Source: Kiritimatiellota bacterium B12222 (GTDB lineage Bacteria > Verrucomicrobiota > Kiritimatiellia > SS1-B-03-39 > UBA6053). Taken from it: DNA of 64,000 nt. Below, one piece after another: positions 46,266 through 55,539 of this stretch. The notes beneath the pieces were generated by a model. The model made no database searches, was not told where the DNA came from, and was given only the letters and a program-made list of their open reading frames with translations. Position numbers and translations under genes: made by a program. The DNA lies in NCBI GenBank assembly GCA_029719485.1, contig CP120722.1, positions 2,666,001 to 2,730,000 of the forward strand, read 5' to 3'. Every line of letters begins with the position of its first letter. The stretch's first letter is position 1.

Positions 46266-46676
46266 ATGTTAAAAAAAGTACTTACCGGTAAAATTCATCA
46301 AGCCACCGTCACCCAGTGCAATCTGGATTATGTGGGCTCTATCACTATTGACGAAGATTTGTTGCGTGCCACGGGCATGAAAGCCAATGAATTCGTAAAT
46401 ATTGCCGATTTAGATAATGGCGCACGCTTTGAAACCTATGTCATCAAGGGTGAAGCGGGTTCCGGAATCATCGGCATCAATGGTGCGGCAGCCCATTTGG
46501 TTAATCAGGGGGACAAAGTGATTATTTTCGCAATGGCGCTGATGGAAACTTCTGAAATGGATGCACATTATTCCGAAGTCGTGATTTGTGACGCGGATAA
46601 TAAAATTGAGCAAACTTTGAAGTATCCGACCTCTCTGGATGAGTCTTTGGACTCTCTTCCAGTAGTTGATCTTTAG
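46266..46676 (+). CDS. panD: Aspartate 1-decarboxylase
   Basis: Makes beta-alanine from aspartate for pantothenate and CoA synthesis; 136 residues. It is a pyruvoyl enzyme: the precursor cuts itself between Gly24 and Ser25 in LDYVGSITID, the conserved position. TGMKANEFVNI and the GIIGINGAAAHLVNQGDKVII segment are typical. No other pan gene is near. It stands about 70 bases upstream of prfB, and a shared message is possible. Confidence 0.97.
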   Translation: MLKKVLTGKIHQATVTQCNLDYVGSITIDEDLLRATGMKANEFVNIADLDNGARFETYVIKGEAGSGIIGINGAAAHLVNQGDKVIIFAMALMETSEMDAHYSEVVICDADNKIEQTLKYPTSLDESLDSLPVVDL

Positions 46677-46746
46677 AAAATTTAGGGGACCCGAGGGGCC
46701 AGCTCTAAGGGGCTTTATTTTACAATTGTTTTTACAGGAGACTCTT

Positions 46747-47860
46747 ATGCAAGAAAATGTACACATGGATTTAAAAGAATGGCGCAACAAATTAGAAGAA
46801 ATGCGGGGGTATCTTTGACGTCGCTACCCGTAAAACACGCTTAGCGGAACTTGACGAGAAAGCTGCGGACCCTGAATTTTGGAATGACCAGAATAAAGCC
46901 CAAGTGGTGATATCAGAAGCCAATACCTTACGAGCCATTATTGACCCTTTTGATGCCATGATGGATCGATTGGATGACTGTGATGTCATGCTCGAACTTT
47001 TGGAAATGGAAGAAGATCCAGCTGAAATTGAAGCCGGTGACAAAGAGCTGACTGCTCAATTGGCGACCATTGAAAAATTATTCGAAGAGATGGAATTGAA
47101 ATCTCTTTTGGGTGAAAAATTTGATGCCAATAGTTGTTATTTGACCATTAATGCTGGTGCCGGAGGTACTGAATCTTGTGATTGGGCTTCGATGTTGTAT
47201 CGCCAGTATGTTCGTTTTGTAGAACGTCAGGGCTTCAAACATGAGGTTTTGGATATTCAGGACGGAGAAGAAGCCGGTATTAAAAGTGTATCGATGTTGG
47301 TTGAAGGTCCTTACGCTTACGGTCTGCTCAAATCGGAGCGGGGCGTCCATCGTCTGGTGCGTATTTCCCCATTTGATTCTGCAGGGCGACGTCATACCTC
47401 CTTTACGGCGGTAGATGTAGTGGCTGAAATTGATCAGACCGTAAATGTCGAAATCATTGATAGTGATTTGCGGGTGGATACTTTCCGCGCCAGTGGTGCG
47501 GGGGGACAGCATGTAAACACCACAGATTCTGCGGTACGGATCACCCATTTACCTTCGGGGATTGTGGTGCAATGTCAGTCAGGTCGAAGTCAGCATTCCA
47601 ACCGTGATTATGCGATGAAAATGTTGAGTGCGAAGTTGTATGAATGGGAAATGGATAAAAAACGTAAAGAAGTGGAGAAATTCTATGACCCCAAAGGGGC
47701 CATCGCCTGGGGAAGTCAGATTCGCTCTTATGTTTTACAACCCTACACTATGGTAAAAGATCACCGTACCAGTGCCGAGGTGGGCAATGCTCAATCGGTG
47801 TTGGATGGAGAGATCATGCCGTTCCTTGAAGCATATTTGAAACACAACCGGACGGGTTAA
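46747..47860 (+). CDS. prfB: Peptide chain release factor 2 with programmed +1 frameshift
   Basis: Class I release factor that reads UGA and UAA and hydrolyses the finished peptide from tRNA; 370 residues after frameshifting. The first 23 codons (46747-46815) end in an in-frame TGA at 46816. Reading moves +1 and continues from GAC at 46817. The SPF recognition tripeptide is in RISPFDSAG and the catalytic GGQ in GAGGQHVNTTDSAVR. AGGAG six bases before the ATG decides the start. Low RF2 lets the ribosome slip, so RF2 controls its own level. The gene runs straight into trpC, with one base between. Confidence 0.96.
46801..46819 (+). promoter_or_regulatory. RF2 autoregulatory frameshift site
   Basis: The site reads CGG GGG TAT CTT TGA C. 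The GGGGG acts as an internal Shine-Dalgarno, CTT is the slippery codon, and TGA followed by C is a weak stop. It is identical to the E. coli prfB site except for C instead of A in the first codon. Confidence 0.95.
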
Positions 47861-47861
47861 T

Positions 47862-48638
47862 TTGAATATTCTGGATGAAATTATTGCTCATAAACGAGTG
47901 GAAGTTGTGGCTAAACGGTCACAACTTCCTCTTGAGTCTGTACATGCTGAAGCCTTAAAGGCTCCGGTACCGCCTGCTTTTGCCCAGGCCTTACGATCCG
48001 TTTCGATGGGATTGATCGCCGAAGTCAAACATCGCAGTCCCAGTGCGGGTATTATTCGCACACCTTTTGAGCCGGCTCAAATTGCACAATGTTATGAACG
48101 GGCAGGGGCGCAGGCGGTTTCGGTATTGATGGATGAAAAGTTCTTTGGTGGCGGGGTTGATCATTTTACAGCCGTTCGTGCTGCAGTGAATATGCCTATG
48201 TTGTACAAAGAATTTGTGGTGGATGAATGGCAAATTTGGCATGCGCGTGCCATTGGCGCCTCAGCGGTTTTATTGATTGCTGCGGTCTTATCTGATCAAG
48301 AAATTCTGGACTTGTGCGCTTGTGCTACGAACGCGGGCGTAGAAATCCTTCTCGAAGTTCATGATGGCGAAGAACTCAGCCGTGCTTTGGCCTTGGGGAT
48401 TGACTTGATCGGTATCAATAACCGTAATTTAAAGACTTTCGAAACGAAGTTAAGTCATACCTTATCCTTGATGTCACGGGTTCCTGAATCCGTAACCTTG
48501 ATTAGTGAAAGTGGTATTCGCACCCATGCAGATATTGAGCGATTGCAGGCCGAAGGTGTTTCTGGCGTTTTGGTGGGTGAGCATCTTTTACGCAAACCAG
48601 ATTTAGAAATTGCAGTGAAGGATCTGATGGGGCGATGA
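47862..48638 (+). CDS. trpC: Indole-3-glycerol phosphate synthase
   Basis: Closes the indole ring in tryptophan synthesis, converting CdRP to indole-3-glycerol phosphate; 258 residues, TIM barrel. Motifs: ILDEIIAHKRVEV at the start, LIAEVKHRSPSAG near residues 50-62, VLMDEKFFGG, YKEFVVDEWQI, and the phosphate-binding ISESGIRTHADI. The start is a TTG one base after the prfB stop codon, an unusual start codon that may reduce translation or rely on coupling. It overlaps trpF by four bases. Confidence 0.96.
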   Translation: MNILDEIIAHKRVEVVAKRSQLPLESVHAEALKAPVPPAFAQALRSVSMGLIAEVKHRSPSAGIIRTPFEPAQIAQCYERAGAQAVSVLMDEKFFGGGVDHFTAVRAAVNMPMLYKEFVVDEWQIWHARAIGASAVLLIAAVLSDQEILDLCACATNAGVEILLEVHDGEELSRALALGIDLIGINNRNLKTFETKLSHTLSLMSRVPESVTLISESGIRTHADIERLQAEGVSGVLVGEHLLRKPDLEIAVKDLMGR

Positions 48639-49264
48639 AGGGCTTTGTGAAAATTTGTGGTTTGGCCCAAGCAGATGATGTGGAAGCGACATTGGCACTG
48701 CAACCGGATGCCGTCGGCTTTATCTTTTGGTCGAAAAGCCCTCGTGCGGTGTCTCCAGAGCAAGTGAACATGTGGACCCAAGGGCTTGTACCTGAAGGTA
48801 CGCGTAAGGTAGGGGTGTTTGTGGATGCCTCCGTTGATGAGGTGAATCGAACGGCTGAGATCGCAGGCTTGGATGTCGTTCAATTGCATGGCCAAGAAAA
48901 TGCAGACTTTATCCATCAAGTCGATCGTAGTGTTTGGAAAGCCTTGCATTTGGATCGTTTGCCCGCAGATCTGGCTGATCTAGAGGTTGAGGCTTTATTA
49001 ATTGATTCTGGAACGGTGGAAATGCCCGGGGGCACAGGGAAGCAAGTGGATATGGATCGTGCCCGTGAATTCATCAGCCAAAGCCGACATCGGGTTCTGC
49101 TTGCGGGAGGCTTGAAAGCAGGTACTGTCGAAGAAGCTATTTTAACTGTCCGTCCATTTGGGGTGGATGTTTCTTCCGGAGTGGAACGTATACCTGGTCA
49201 GAAAGACATGGACGCGGTCCAAAATTTTATTGCGAATGCGCGTAGCGCTTTCTTAACTTTGTAA
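48635..49264 (+). CDS. trpF: Phosphoribosylanthranilate isomerase
   Basis: Third step after chorismate in tryptophan synthesis: Amadori rearrangement of PRA to CdRP; 209 residues, TIM barrel. KICGLAQADDVEAT at residues 6-19 holds the catalytic Cys, FWSKSPRAVSPEQ and VGVFVD follow, VQLHGQEN near 88, and the C-terminal LAGGLKAGTVEEAI and GVDVSSGVER bind phosphate. Its start overlaps the trpC stop codon (ATGA). Confidence 0.96.
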   Translation: MKGFVKICGLAQADDVEATLALQPDAVGFIFWSKSPRAVSPEQVNMWTQGLVPEGTRKVGVFVDASVDEVNRTAEIAGLDVVQLHGQENADFIHQVDRSVWKALHLDRLPADLADLEVEALLIDSGTVEMPGGTGKQVDMDRAREFISQSRHRVLLAGGLKAGTVEEAILTVRPFGVDVSSGVERIPGQKDMDAVQNFIANARSAFLTL

Positions 49265-49276
49265 CTTCTTATATAC

Positions 49277-50509
49277 ATGAGCACACAACTTCCTTCGTCT
49301 TTTACAGAACTACCGGATTCCGGTGGTCATTTTGGTCCTTATGGTGGCAGTTTTGTCCCTGAAATTCTTTCTCAGCCTCTGAATGAATTGACCGCCGCGT
49401 ATGAAGAGGCCAAAAAGGATGAAAGCTTTCAAAAAGAGCTGTTTGATTTGCTGAAAGATTTTGTAGGTCGTCCCACACCGCTTTATTTTGCCAAACGGAT
49501 GACCGAATTTTTGGGTGGCCCTAAAATTTACATGAAGCGTGAAGATTTATGTCACACGGGTGCACACAAAATTAATAATAGTTTGGGACAAGTTTTGTTG
49601 GCACGTCGTATGGGGAAAACGCGGATTATTGCTGAGACGGGTGCGGGTCAGCACGGTGTGGCCACCGCGACGGTTGCGGCCATGTTTGGTTTAGATTGTG
49701 TGGTCTATATGGGCGAAGTCGATATGGAACGCCAAGCGTTGAATGTTTACCGTATGCGTCGCTTAGGGGCTAAAGTGGTCGGGGTGACCTCTGGCCAAAA
49801 AACCCTGAAAGATGCAATTAGTGAAGCCATGCGAGATTGGGTATCCAACATTCACAACACCCATTATATTATTGGTTCTGCTCTCGGTGCGCATCCGTAT
49901 CCGATGATGGTCCGTGATTTTCAATCTGTGATTGGACGAGAAGCACGTGCACAAATTTTAGAAAAAGAAGGGCGTTTACCCGACCATTTGGTCGCTTGTG
50001 TCGGTGGCGGGAGTAATGCCATTGGCTTGTTTTTTCCGTTTTTGGATGATGCGTCAGTACAAATGACCGGAGTAGAGGCTGGTGGGCTTGGAAGTGGACT
50101 CGGTGAGCATGCTGCGCGATTTAACGGTGGGATGTTGGGAATTTTGCAAGGAACCAAAACTTATGTGCTACAGGATGACGAGGGTCAAATTAGTCTAACC
50201 CATTCGGTGAGTGCTGGTTTGGATTATGCAGCCGTTGGACCTGAACATGCCTGGTTGAAAGACTTGGGGCGGGTGAAGTATACAGAAATTAAAGATCAAG
50301 AAGCCGTTGATGCCTTGGGGAATCTCAGTAAGTGGGAAGGCATTTTGCCGGCACTCGAAAGTGCACATGCGGTCGCCTATGCGATTCGACTGGCCAAAGA
50401 AATGGATAAAGATCAAATCATGATTGTTAACTGTTCGGGTCGCGGAGATAAGGATGTTCAAGAGTTGGCTGCGTGGGAAAAACGTCAGCTGGAGGCTTCA
50501 GGACAATGA
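49277..50509 (+). CDS. trpB: Tryptophan synthase beta chain
   Basis: PLP enzyme that joins indole and serine to make tryptophan; 410 residues. It begins [15 protein letters not shown], the typical TrpB1 start. The PLP lysine is in HTGAHKINN, followed by [17 protein letters not shown] with the catalytic Glu, and the phosphate loop [10 protein letters not shown]. It lies 12 bases after trpF. The alpha chain gene trpA does not follow; yicC and gmk do instead, overlapping by four bases. trpA, D and E are not in the window. Confidence 0.97.
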   Translation: MSTQLPSSFTELPDSGGHFGPYGGSFVPEILSQPLNELTAAYEEAKKDESFQKELFDLLKDFVGRPTPLYFAKRMTEFLGGPKIYMKREDLCHTGAHKINNSLGQVLLARRMGKTRIIAETGAGQHGVATATVAAMFGLDCVVYMGEVDMERQALNVYRMRRLGAKVVGVTSGQKTLKDAISEAMRDWVSNIHNTHYIIGSALGAHPYPMMVRDFQSVIGREARAQILEKEGRLPDHLVACVGGGSNAIGLFFPFLDDASVQMTGVEAGGLGSGLGEHAARFNGGMLGILQGTKTYVLQDDEGQISLTHSVSAGLDYAAVGPEHAWLKDLGRVKYTEIKDQEAVDALGNLSKWEGILPALESAHAVAYAIRLAKEMDKDQIMIVNCSGRGDKDVQELAAWEKRQLEASGQ

Positions 50510-51381
50510 AAAGCATGACGGGTTTTGGTCAGGCGAGTCGTTCTGCAGAGGGGATTTCACTTCAAGTTGAAATCAGCTCTGTGAATCGTAAAAACTTAGA
50601 TTTGCATATTTCCTTACCCCGACATCTTGCGCCCTTTGAAGCCTGTTGTCAGAAAATTATTTCAGCCCAATGCGCCCGTGGACGGGTTCAAGCCAAAGTG
50701 CTGGTTGAATCTAAAGAAAAGACGGGACAGATTCATTTAAACCAAGATCGTGTACGGGAATGGTTGAATGAACTCAATGCGTTGGCTGCCGAAACGGGAT
50801 TAACTCCAGTCACTTCTGTGACCGACGTTTTTCGATTCCCACGGGTATTGGAAGAGAAAGATGAAGCGGAAAGTAATCACGATGATATTTGGCCACTTTT
50901 ACAAGAGGCCTTGACGGAAGCGATCACTGATTTGGTATCGATGCGTACGACAGAAGGAACGCATTTACAAAAAGTTCTCAGTGAGCTCTGTGATGAATTG
51001 GAGGAGGTGTTAAAAACCATTTGCCCGCTATTACCTGAAGCCCGTGAGATGCAATCGCAAAAAATTCGTGATGCGGTAATTGGATTGGGTGACCTTTCTG
51101 AGGAAATGCAAAACAGGGTATTGCAGGAAATTGCATTACAGGCCGAGAAATCTGATGTTCAGGAAGAAGTGGATCGGTTGGAAGGGCATCTCCAACAAAT
51201 GCGGCAAAAAATAGTACAAGCAGAACCTGTAGGTCGTGCATTAGATTTCTTATGTCAGGAATTGGCTCGTGAATTGAATACCTTATCTGTCAAAGCCTCT
51301 CGGTCTGATATTAATCGCTTAGCATTGTCAGGCAAAGAAGTGGTCGAGAAAATTCGTGAACAGGTACAGAACGTAGAATGA
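50506..51381 (+). CDS. YicC-family endoribonuclease-like protein
   Basis: 291 residues. It starts [35 protein letters not shown], the YicC N-terminal signature, and ends with the DUF1732 part [25 protein letters not shown] and [11 protein letters not shown]. YicC in E. coli has been described as an endoribonuclease acting on small RNAs. The start at 50506 (ATGA overlap with trpB) fits the family; an upstream frame opening at 50473 would lie inside trpB. Pairing with gmk is common across bacteria. Its presence between trpB and gmk suggests one long message. Confidence 0.93.
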   Translation: MKSMTGFGQASRSAEGISLQVEISSVNRKNLDLHISLPRHLAPFEACCQKIISAQCARGRVQAKVLVESKEKTGQIHLNQDRVREWLNELNALAAETGLTPVTSVTDVFRFPRVLEEKDEAESNHDDIWPLLQEALTEAITDLVSMRTTEGTHLQKVLSELCDELEEVLKTICPLLPEAREMQSQKIRDAVIGLGDLSEEMQNRVLQEIALQAEKSDVQEEVDRLEGHLQQMRQKIVQAEPVGRALDFLCQELARELNTLSVKASRSDINRLALSGKEVVEKIREQVQNVE

Positions 51382-51998
51382 AAATTGTTGAAACGCCTCA
51401 TCCCATTTTGTTTTTGATTTCAGCCCCTTCGGGCACAGGCAAGACGACATTGTGTCAGCGTCTGCTGTCTGAGTTTCCTCAGTTGAGATATTCGGTAAGT
51501 TCAACAACCCGTGCACCACGGAGTGGTGAAGTGGATGGTGTTGATTATGACTTTCTAAGTCGTGAGGACTTTCAATCACAAGTAGAGCAGGGTGCATTTT
51601 TAGAATATGCAGAAGTTCATGGAAACGGATACGGCACTCGTATCCAAACTCTGAAATCATTCTTTGATGCAGGAAAATCAGTACTGCTGGATGTGGATGT
51701 GCAAGGTGCTGATTTGATACGGGATAATTTAGGCCGTGCAGATGTGGATCCGATCATGCAAAAATCATTTGTGGATGTTTTCCTCTCTCCTCCACATCTT
51801 GATGCATTGAGAGAACGTTTGGAAGGTCGTGGAAAAGATGCTGCTGAGGTTATTGAACATCGCCTGACCAACGCGAAAGCAGAAATGGAAAAAGCGGGAT
51901 GTTATCAGTTCCAGATCATCAATGATGATTTGGATGTGGCGTATCATGAGTTGCGTGCCGTCTTTATTGCATCATGTTTACGCACGATCTGTTGCTAA
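51378..51998 (+). CDS. gmk: Guanylate kinase
   Basis: Converts GMP and ATP to GDP and ADP; 206 residues. The P-loop SAPSGTGKTT is at residues 15-24, followed by SVSSTTRAPRSGEVDGVDYDF for GMP binding and the lid with LEGRGKDAAEVIEHRL. It follows yicC with an ATGA overlap. It is the last gene of the run starting at prfB. Its C-terminus (CLRTICC) is slightly unusual but the length is normal. It belongs functionally with guaA and guaB near the window end. Confidence 0.96.
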   Translation: MKIVETPHPILFLISAPSGTGKTTLCQRLLSEFPQLRYSVSSTTRAPRSGEVDGVDYDFLSREDFQSQVEQGAFLEYAEVHGNGYGTRIQTLKSFFDAGKSVLLDVDVQGADLIRDNLGRADVDPIMQKSFVDVFLSPPHLDALRERLEGRGKDAAEVIEHRLTNAKAEMEKAGCYQFQIINDDLDVAYHELRAVFIASCLRTICC

Positions 51999-52272
51999 AA
52001 CTAAGAAGTCTTTTCTACGTTCATTTCGCGGTCCTGCTGAATTTTCACCAGAAGTTTAGCCGGAAAGCTGAGATCAGTTGATTTACTTTTTGACCCTTGT
52101 TCGAGTGTGTAAAATAGTTCCGAGCTCTTTGCCTAATAAAGTAGGCGTAATATTATATTTAACTTCAGACATTATGGGGCTTTTGACCAAATCCGTCTAA
52201 GAGCGTTTACTATAGTCAATACGATTCGTACACAGTTTCGAAATTATAAACTCACATTGAGGAGATCCAAAC

Positions 52273-53055
52273 GTGCCAGCTAAAAAGAAAACTTCCACAA
52301 AAAAATCACCTGCTAAGAAAAAAGCAGTTGCCAAAAAAGTACCGGCTCAAAAGAAAGTTGTAGCCAAGAAAGCACCTGCCAAGAAAGCACCTGCCAAGAA
52401 AAAAGCAGCGGCTAAAAAAGTGCCAGCTAAAAAAGTGCCGGCTAAAAAGAAAGCTGTGGCAAAGAAAGCAACTGCCAAGAAAAAAACAGTCGCCAAAAAA
52501 GTGCCGGCTAAAAAGAAGGCTGTAGCCAAGAAAGCCGCTGTCACTAAAAAAGCGGTGGCTAAAAAAGTTCCAGCCCAAAAGAAAGCAGCGACCAAGAAAG
52601 CAGCGACCAAGAAAGCACCGGCCAAGAAAAAAGCAGTTGCCAAAAAGGCAGTAACTCAAAAGAAAGTTGTCGCTAAGAAAGCACCTGCGAAGAAAAAAGT
52701 AGCGGCCAAAAAAGCGCCAGCCGCCAAAAAAGCGACAGCTGCTAAAAAAATTCCGGCAAAAAAGAAAGCCGTAGCGAAAAAGAAAGCTGTAGCAAAAAAG
52801 AAAGTAGTGGCCAAAAAAGTTGCAGCTAAAAAGAAAGCGGTAGCTAAAAAGGCTCCGGCCAAAAAGAAAGTGATTAAGAAGAAGGCACCTGCAAAGAAGA
52901 AGGCGATATCAAAAAAGGCACCAGCCAAACATAAAAGTGTCGCTCAGAAAAAAACAGTCGCCAAAAAAGTGATCGCTAAAAAAGCGGTGGCTAAAAAAGC
53001 GCCTGCTCAAAAGAAAACGAAGGCTAAGAGAAAAAAAACAACATCTAAGAAATAA
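52273..53055 (+). CDS. Lysine/alanine-rich histone H1-like protein
   Basis: 260 residues made almost wholly of Lys, Ala, Val, Thr and Pro in short repeats such as [14 protein letters not shown] and KKAPAKK. This is the composition of eukaryotic histone H1 tails and of bacterial H1-like proteins (chlamydial Hc2, AlgP). Such proteins bind and compact DNA. There is no globular domain. A GTG start with GAGGAG upstream is used. Independent transcription is likely: a 274-base gap precedes it and a strong terminator follows. Frame-wise repeats make copy-number variation between strains likely. Confidence 0.85.
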   Translation: MPAKKKTSTKKSPAKKKAVAKKVPAQKKVVAKKAPAKKAPAKKKAAAKKVPAKKVPAKKKAVAKKATAKKKTVAKKVPAKKKAVAKKAAVTKKAVAKKVPAQKKAATKKAATKKAPAKKKAVAKKAVTQKKVVAKKAPAKKKVAAKKAPAAKKATAAKKIPAKKKAVAKKKAVAKKKVVAKKVAAKKKAVAKKAPAKKKVIKKKAPAKKKAISKKAPAKHKSVAQKKTVAKKVIAKKAVAKKAPAQKKTKAKRKKTTSKK

Positions 53056-53110
53056 GCGTTTTCGCTAAACTTCTTTAGGTTGATTTATTTATGAAATCAT
53101 CCAAATTAGA

Positions 53111-53143
53111 GACGAACAGAGCAAGATCTGTTCGTCTTTTCTT
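53111..53143 (+). terminator. Strong intrinsic terminator after the H1-like gene
   Basis: GACGAACAGA (53111-53120) and TCTGTTCGTC (53127-53136) form a perfect 10-bp stem with a six-base loop, then TTTTCTT. The ATG of the next open frame follows at once at 53144. Confidence 0.92.
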
Positions 53144-53731
53144 ATGCAAAATTTATTTACTCCTCTCGCCGTTCTTCCGTTGGTTTCTGCATGGTCGATC
53201 ACCTTATGGGTGATTCTGGTCGTGGTGATCTTATGTGGAGGGTTTATACTTAATTTATTTGGAATGGCCGGAAATTGGGTGATTTTTGGTGTTTCTGTGG
53301 CTCATTTTTTCATGGTGAACCAAGATATGCAGGTTGCGATACCTTTTAGTGTTTTGGTGGCATTGCTTTTGTTGGCCCTTAGCGGTGAAGGCTTGGAATT
53401 CCTATCCGGAATTTTAGGTGCAGGGAAAGCGGGGGGAAGTCGCCGCGCGATGATGCTCTCGATGATCGGCGGCATGGCCGGGTCTCTTTTTGGATTCGGA
53501 TTGGGGAATGCAGTCGTACCTATCCTGGGGGGCATTGTCGGAATATTTTTAGTAGGCGGCCTAGGATCGTTGGCTGGCGCTATGCTTGGCGAAATGTGGA
53601 AAGGTTCTGCACGTGAAAAACAGTTACGGGTAGGCAAGAGCGCTTTTTGGGGACGCATCTTGGGTACACTGGCTAAGACCCTGATTGGATCCTGCATGAT
53701 GGTACTGGCCTTCGCGGCCATCATATTCTAA
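53144..53731 (+). CDS. DUF456 family membrane protein
   Basis: 195 residues, small and hydrophobic, with about four to five transmembrane segments, two of them Gly-rich (GGMAGSLFGFGLGNAVVPILGG), and a GEMWKGSAREKQLRVGKSAFWGRILGTLAKT segment near the end, as in DUF456. The function of the family is unknown. The start is uncertain: the ATG at 53144 touches the T-run of the preceding terminator and has no ribosome binding site. A later non-ATG codon before the first helix (which begins near residue 19) is possible. It is convergent with purF. Confidence 0.75.
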   Translation: MQNLFTPLAVLPLVSAWSITLWVILVVVILCGGFILNLFGMAGNWVIFGVSVAHFFMVNQDMQVAIPFSVLVALLLLALSGEGLEFLSGILGAGKAGGSRRAMMLSMIGGMAGSLFGFGLGNAVVPILGGIVGIFLVGGLGSLAGAMLGEMWKGSAREKQLRVGKSAFWGRILGTLAKTLIGSCMMVLAFAAIIF

Positions 53732-53743
53732 GGCGTCACTTCT

Positions 53744-53774
53744 ATCTGACCTGAAGGCAATATGCCTATCAGAT
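53744..53774. terminator. Weak hairpin between convergent genes
   Basis: ATCTGA (53744-53749) pairs with TCAGAT (53769-53774) and AGGCA (53755-53759) with TGCCT (53763-53767). It has an uneven internal loop and no T-tract on either strand, so termination is only a guess from its place between DUF456 and purF. Confidence 0.3.
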
Positions 53775-53810
53775 CAGACTGGCCCTCTTGTTTCCCGGAA
53801 GCGTCTCAGA

Positions 53811-55313
53811 CTATTTTCCCATAGGGAGAGGCAGCTGAAACTGATTTTTTGCTCCGTCATTACGGGCCATTTCAATTTCTCTTAAGTAGTTCGCATCCAC
53901 ACCACCTGTGACATATTTGCCATCGAAGCAGGACCCTTCGCAATCGCCTACTTCTTCGTTGCCCTGACGAACAGATTCCTCGAGATCTTTGAGATCTTGG
54001 TAAATGACCCCATCGGCACCAATTTCTTTAGCCACTTGTTCTTCATTGCGACCGTGTGCGATCAGTTCGTAAGATGCCGGCATATCGATTCCGTAAACAT
54101 TGGGGTAACGTACTGGGGGGGCCGCAGAAGCTACATATACTTTTTTGGCACCTGCATCACGGGCCATTTGCACGATTTGTTGAGAGGTGTTTCCACGAAC
54201 GATACTATCGTCGACCAAGAGAACCGATTTGTCTTTAAATTCTAGAGGAATGGGACTTAATTTTTTGCGAATGCTGTTTCGGCGTTCATTTTGCCCCGGC
54301 ATAATGAAGGTACGTCCAATATAGCGGTTTTTAATAAAGCCTTCACGGTATTTGATGTCCAGTGCATGGGCAATGGGAAGGGCCGAAGTCCGACTGGTGT
54401 CAGGTATAGGGATGACAACGTCAAAATGGATATGACTCCATTCACGTACGATTTTTTCCGCCAGAAACTCACCCATCCGCAATCTGGATTTATAAACAGA
54501 AACCCCGTCAATAATACTGTCGGGGCGGGCGAGATAAACATATTCGAAAAGGCAGGGATGCAATTTCGAGTCTTGGGCACATTGATGTGCATAAAAATTC
54601 CCGGCCAAATCAAAGATTACACATTCGCCGGGTTCGACATCACGCATGACCGTGTAGCCATTGGCGGTGAGGGCAACGCTTTCGCTGGCGGCCATATAGG
54701 AGGTGAATCCGTTTGCGTCTTGGCGTTTACCGATGATTAATGGACGGATTCCTTTAGGGTCACGAAATGCGACTACACCATATCCGAGGATCATACCGAC
54801 GGCCGCATATGCACCATGACAGCGTTTATGCACCTGTGAGATGGCAGCAAAAACATCATCTTCACTCAGGCGGAGTTGACCGCGTACCGCAAGTTCATGT
54901 GCAAACACATTTAACAGGACTTCTGAGTCACTGTTGGTATTGAGATGACGAAGATCATTCGTGAATAATTCTTGGGTTAACTGTTTGGTGTTGGTGAGGT
55001 TACCGTTATGGGCAAGCACCAATCCATAAGGTGAGTTCACATAAAAAGGTTGAGCTTCAGAGCAGGTTGAAGATCCCGCGGTGGGGTATCGACAATGCGC
55101 AACTCCCATATTGCCTTTGAGGGTTTCCATTTGGGAATGATCAAAGACATCACGGACCAATCCGTTGTCTTTTTCTAAATAGAGTCTACTACCATCACAT
55201 GTGGCAATACCCGCAGCATCTTGGCCTCGATGTTGGATCATCAGCAGACCGTCATATAAGGACAAGGCTGCTCGTTCTTGTGGATTCGTGACAACGCCTA
55301 CAATTCCGCACAT
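53811..55313 (-). CDS. purF: Amidophosphoribosyltransferase
   Basis: First committed step of purine synthesis: glutamine and PRPP to phosphoribosylamine; 500 residues. It starts MCGIVGVV with the nucleophile Cys2 directly after the initiator Met, so there is no long propeptide. IQHRGQDAAGIA and AHNGNLTN mark the glutaminase domain. The PRPP loop VLLVDDSIVRGNTSQQI and IPIPDTSRTSA mark the transferase domain. It is a single-gene unit; the ribosome binding site is weak (CCAGG). A palindrome 190 bases upstream may regulate it. Confidence 0.97.
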   Translation of the reverse strand: MCGIVGVVTNPQERAALSLYDGLLMIQHRGQDAAGIATCDGSRLYLEKDNGLVRDVFDHSQMETLKGNMGVAHCRYPTAGSSTCSEAQPFYVNSPYGLVLAHNGNLTNTKQLTQELFTNDLRHLNTNSDSEVLLNVFAHELAVRGQLRLSEDDVFAAISQVHKRCHGAYAAVGMILGYGVVAFRDPKGIRPLIIGKRQDANGFTSYMAASESVALTANGYTVMRDVEPGECVIFDLAGNFYAHQCAQDSKLHPCLFEYVYLARPDSIIDGVSVYKSRLRMGEFLAEKIVREWSHIHFDVVIPIPDTSRTSALPIAHALDIKYREGFIKNRYIGRTFIMPGQNERRNSIRKKLSPIPLEFKDKSVLLVDDSIVRGNTSQQIVQMARDAGAKKVYVASAAPPVRYPNVYGIDMPASYELIAHGRNEEQVAKEIGADGVIYQDLKDLEESVRQGNEEVGDCEGSCFDGKYVTGGVDANYLREIEMARNDGAKNQFQLPLPMGK

Positions 55314-55501
55314 AAAATATACCTGGATAAAGAGAAGAAGATAAGAAAGGGAGAGGGATCTTTCAAAACGAGCTTCTTATACCTGTGTTAGCTTATGGTT
55401 CAAGCTCTTATCATTTGCTTTCGAGTAGAGGAAATGAAAAACACTTGATGCTCAAGGCTTTGGGATAGGTAATTCCTCAAGGGTACTATAGGGTATTCAG
55501 C

Positions 55502-55518
55502 CTAAATGATTCATTTAG
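55502..55518. promoter_or_regulatory. 17-bp perfect palindrome upstream of purF
   Basis: CTAAATGA (55502-55509), one T, TCATTTAG (55511-55518). It lies in the gap between the FAD-linked oxidase stop codon and purF, about 190 bases before the purF ATG. A one-base spacer suits a protein binding site better than an RNA hairpin. No known PurR box is matched. Confidence 0.4.
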
Positions 55519-55539
55519 TGTAAATTCTTTATTTTAGAT

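Noticed and set aside
46676..46740. Possible terminator between panD and prfB
   Set aside because: The GGGGCC/GGGGCT region gives only a three-pair stem before the T-rich stretch, so separate messages cannot be claimed.
52306..52928. Long minus-strand frames opposite the H1-like gene
   Set aside because: They are reverse-complement shadows of Lys/Ala codons, giving Phe/Leu/Ala-rich nonsense.
55314..55539. Purine riboswitch upstream of purF
   Set aside because: I could not build the three-way junction or find the conserved loop sequences; only the palindrome stands out.
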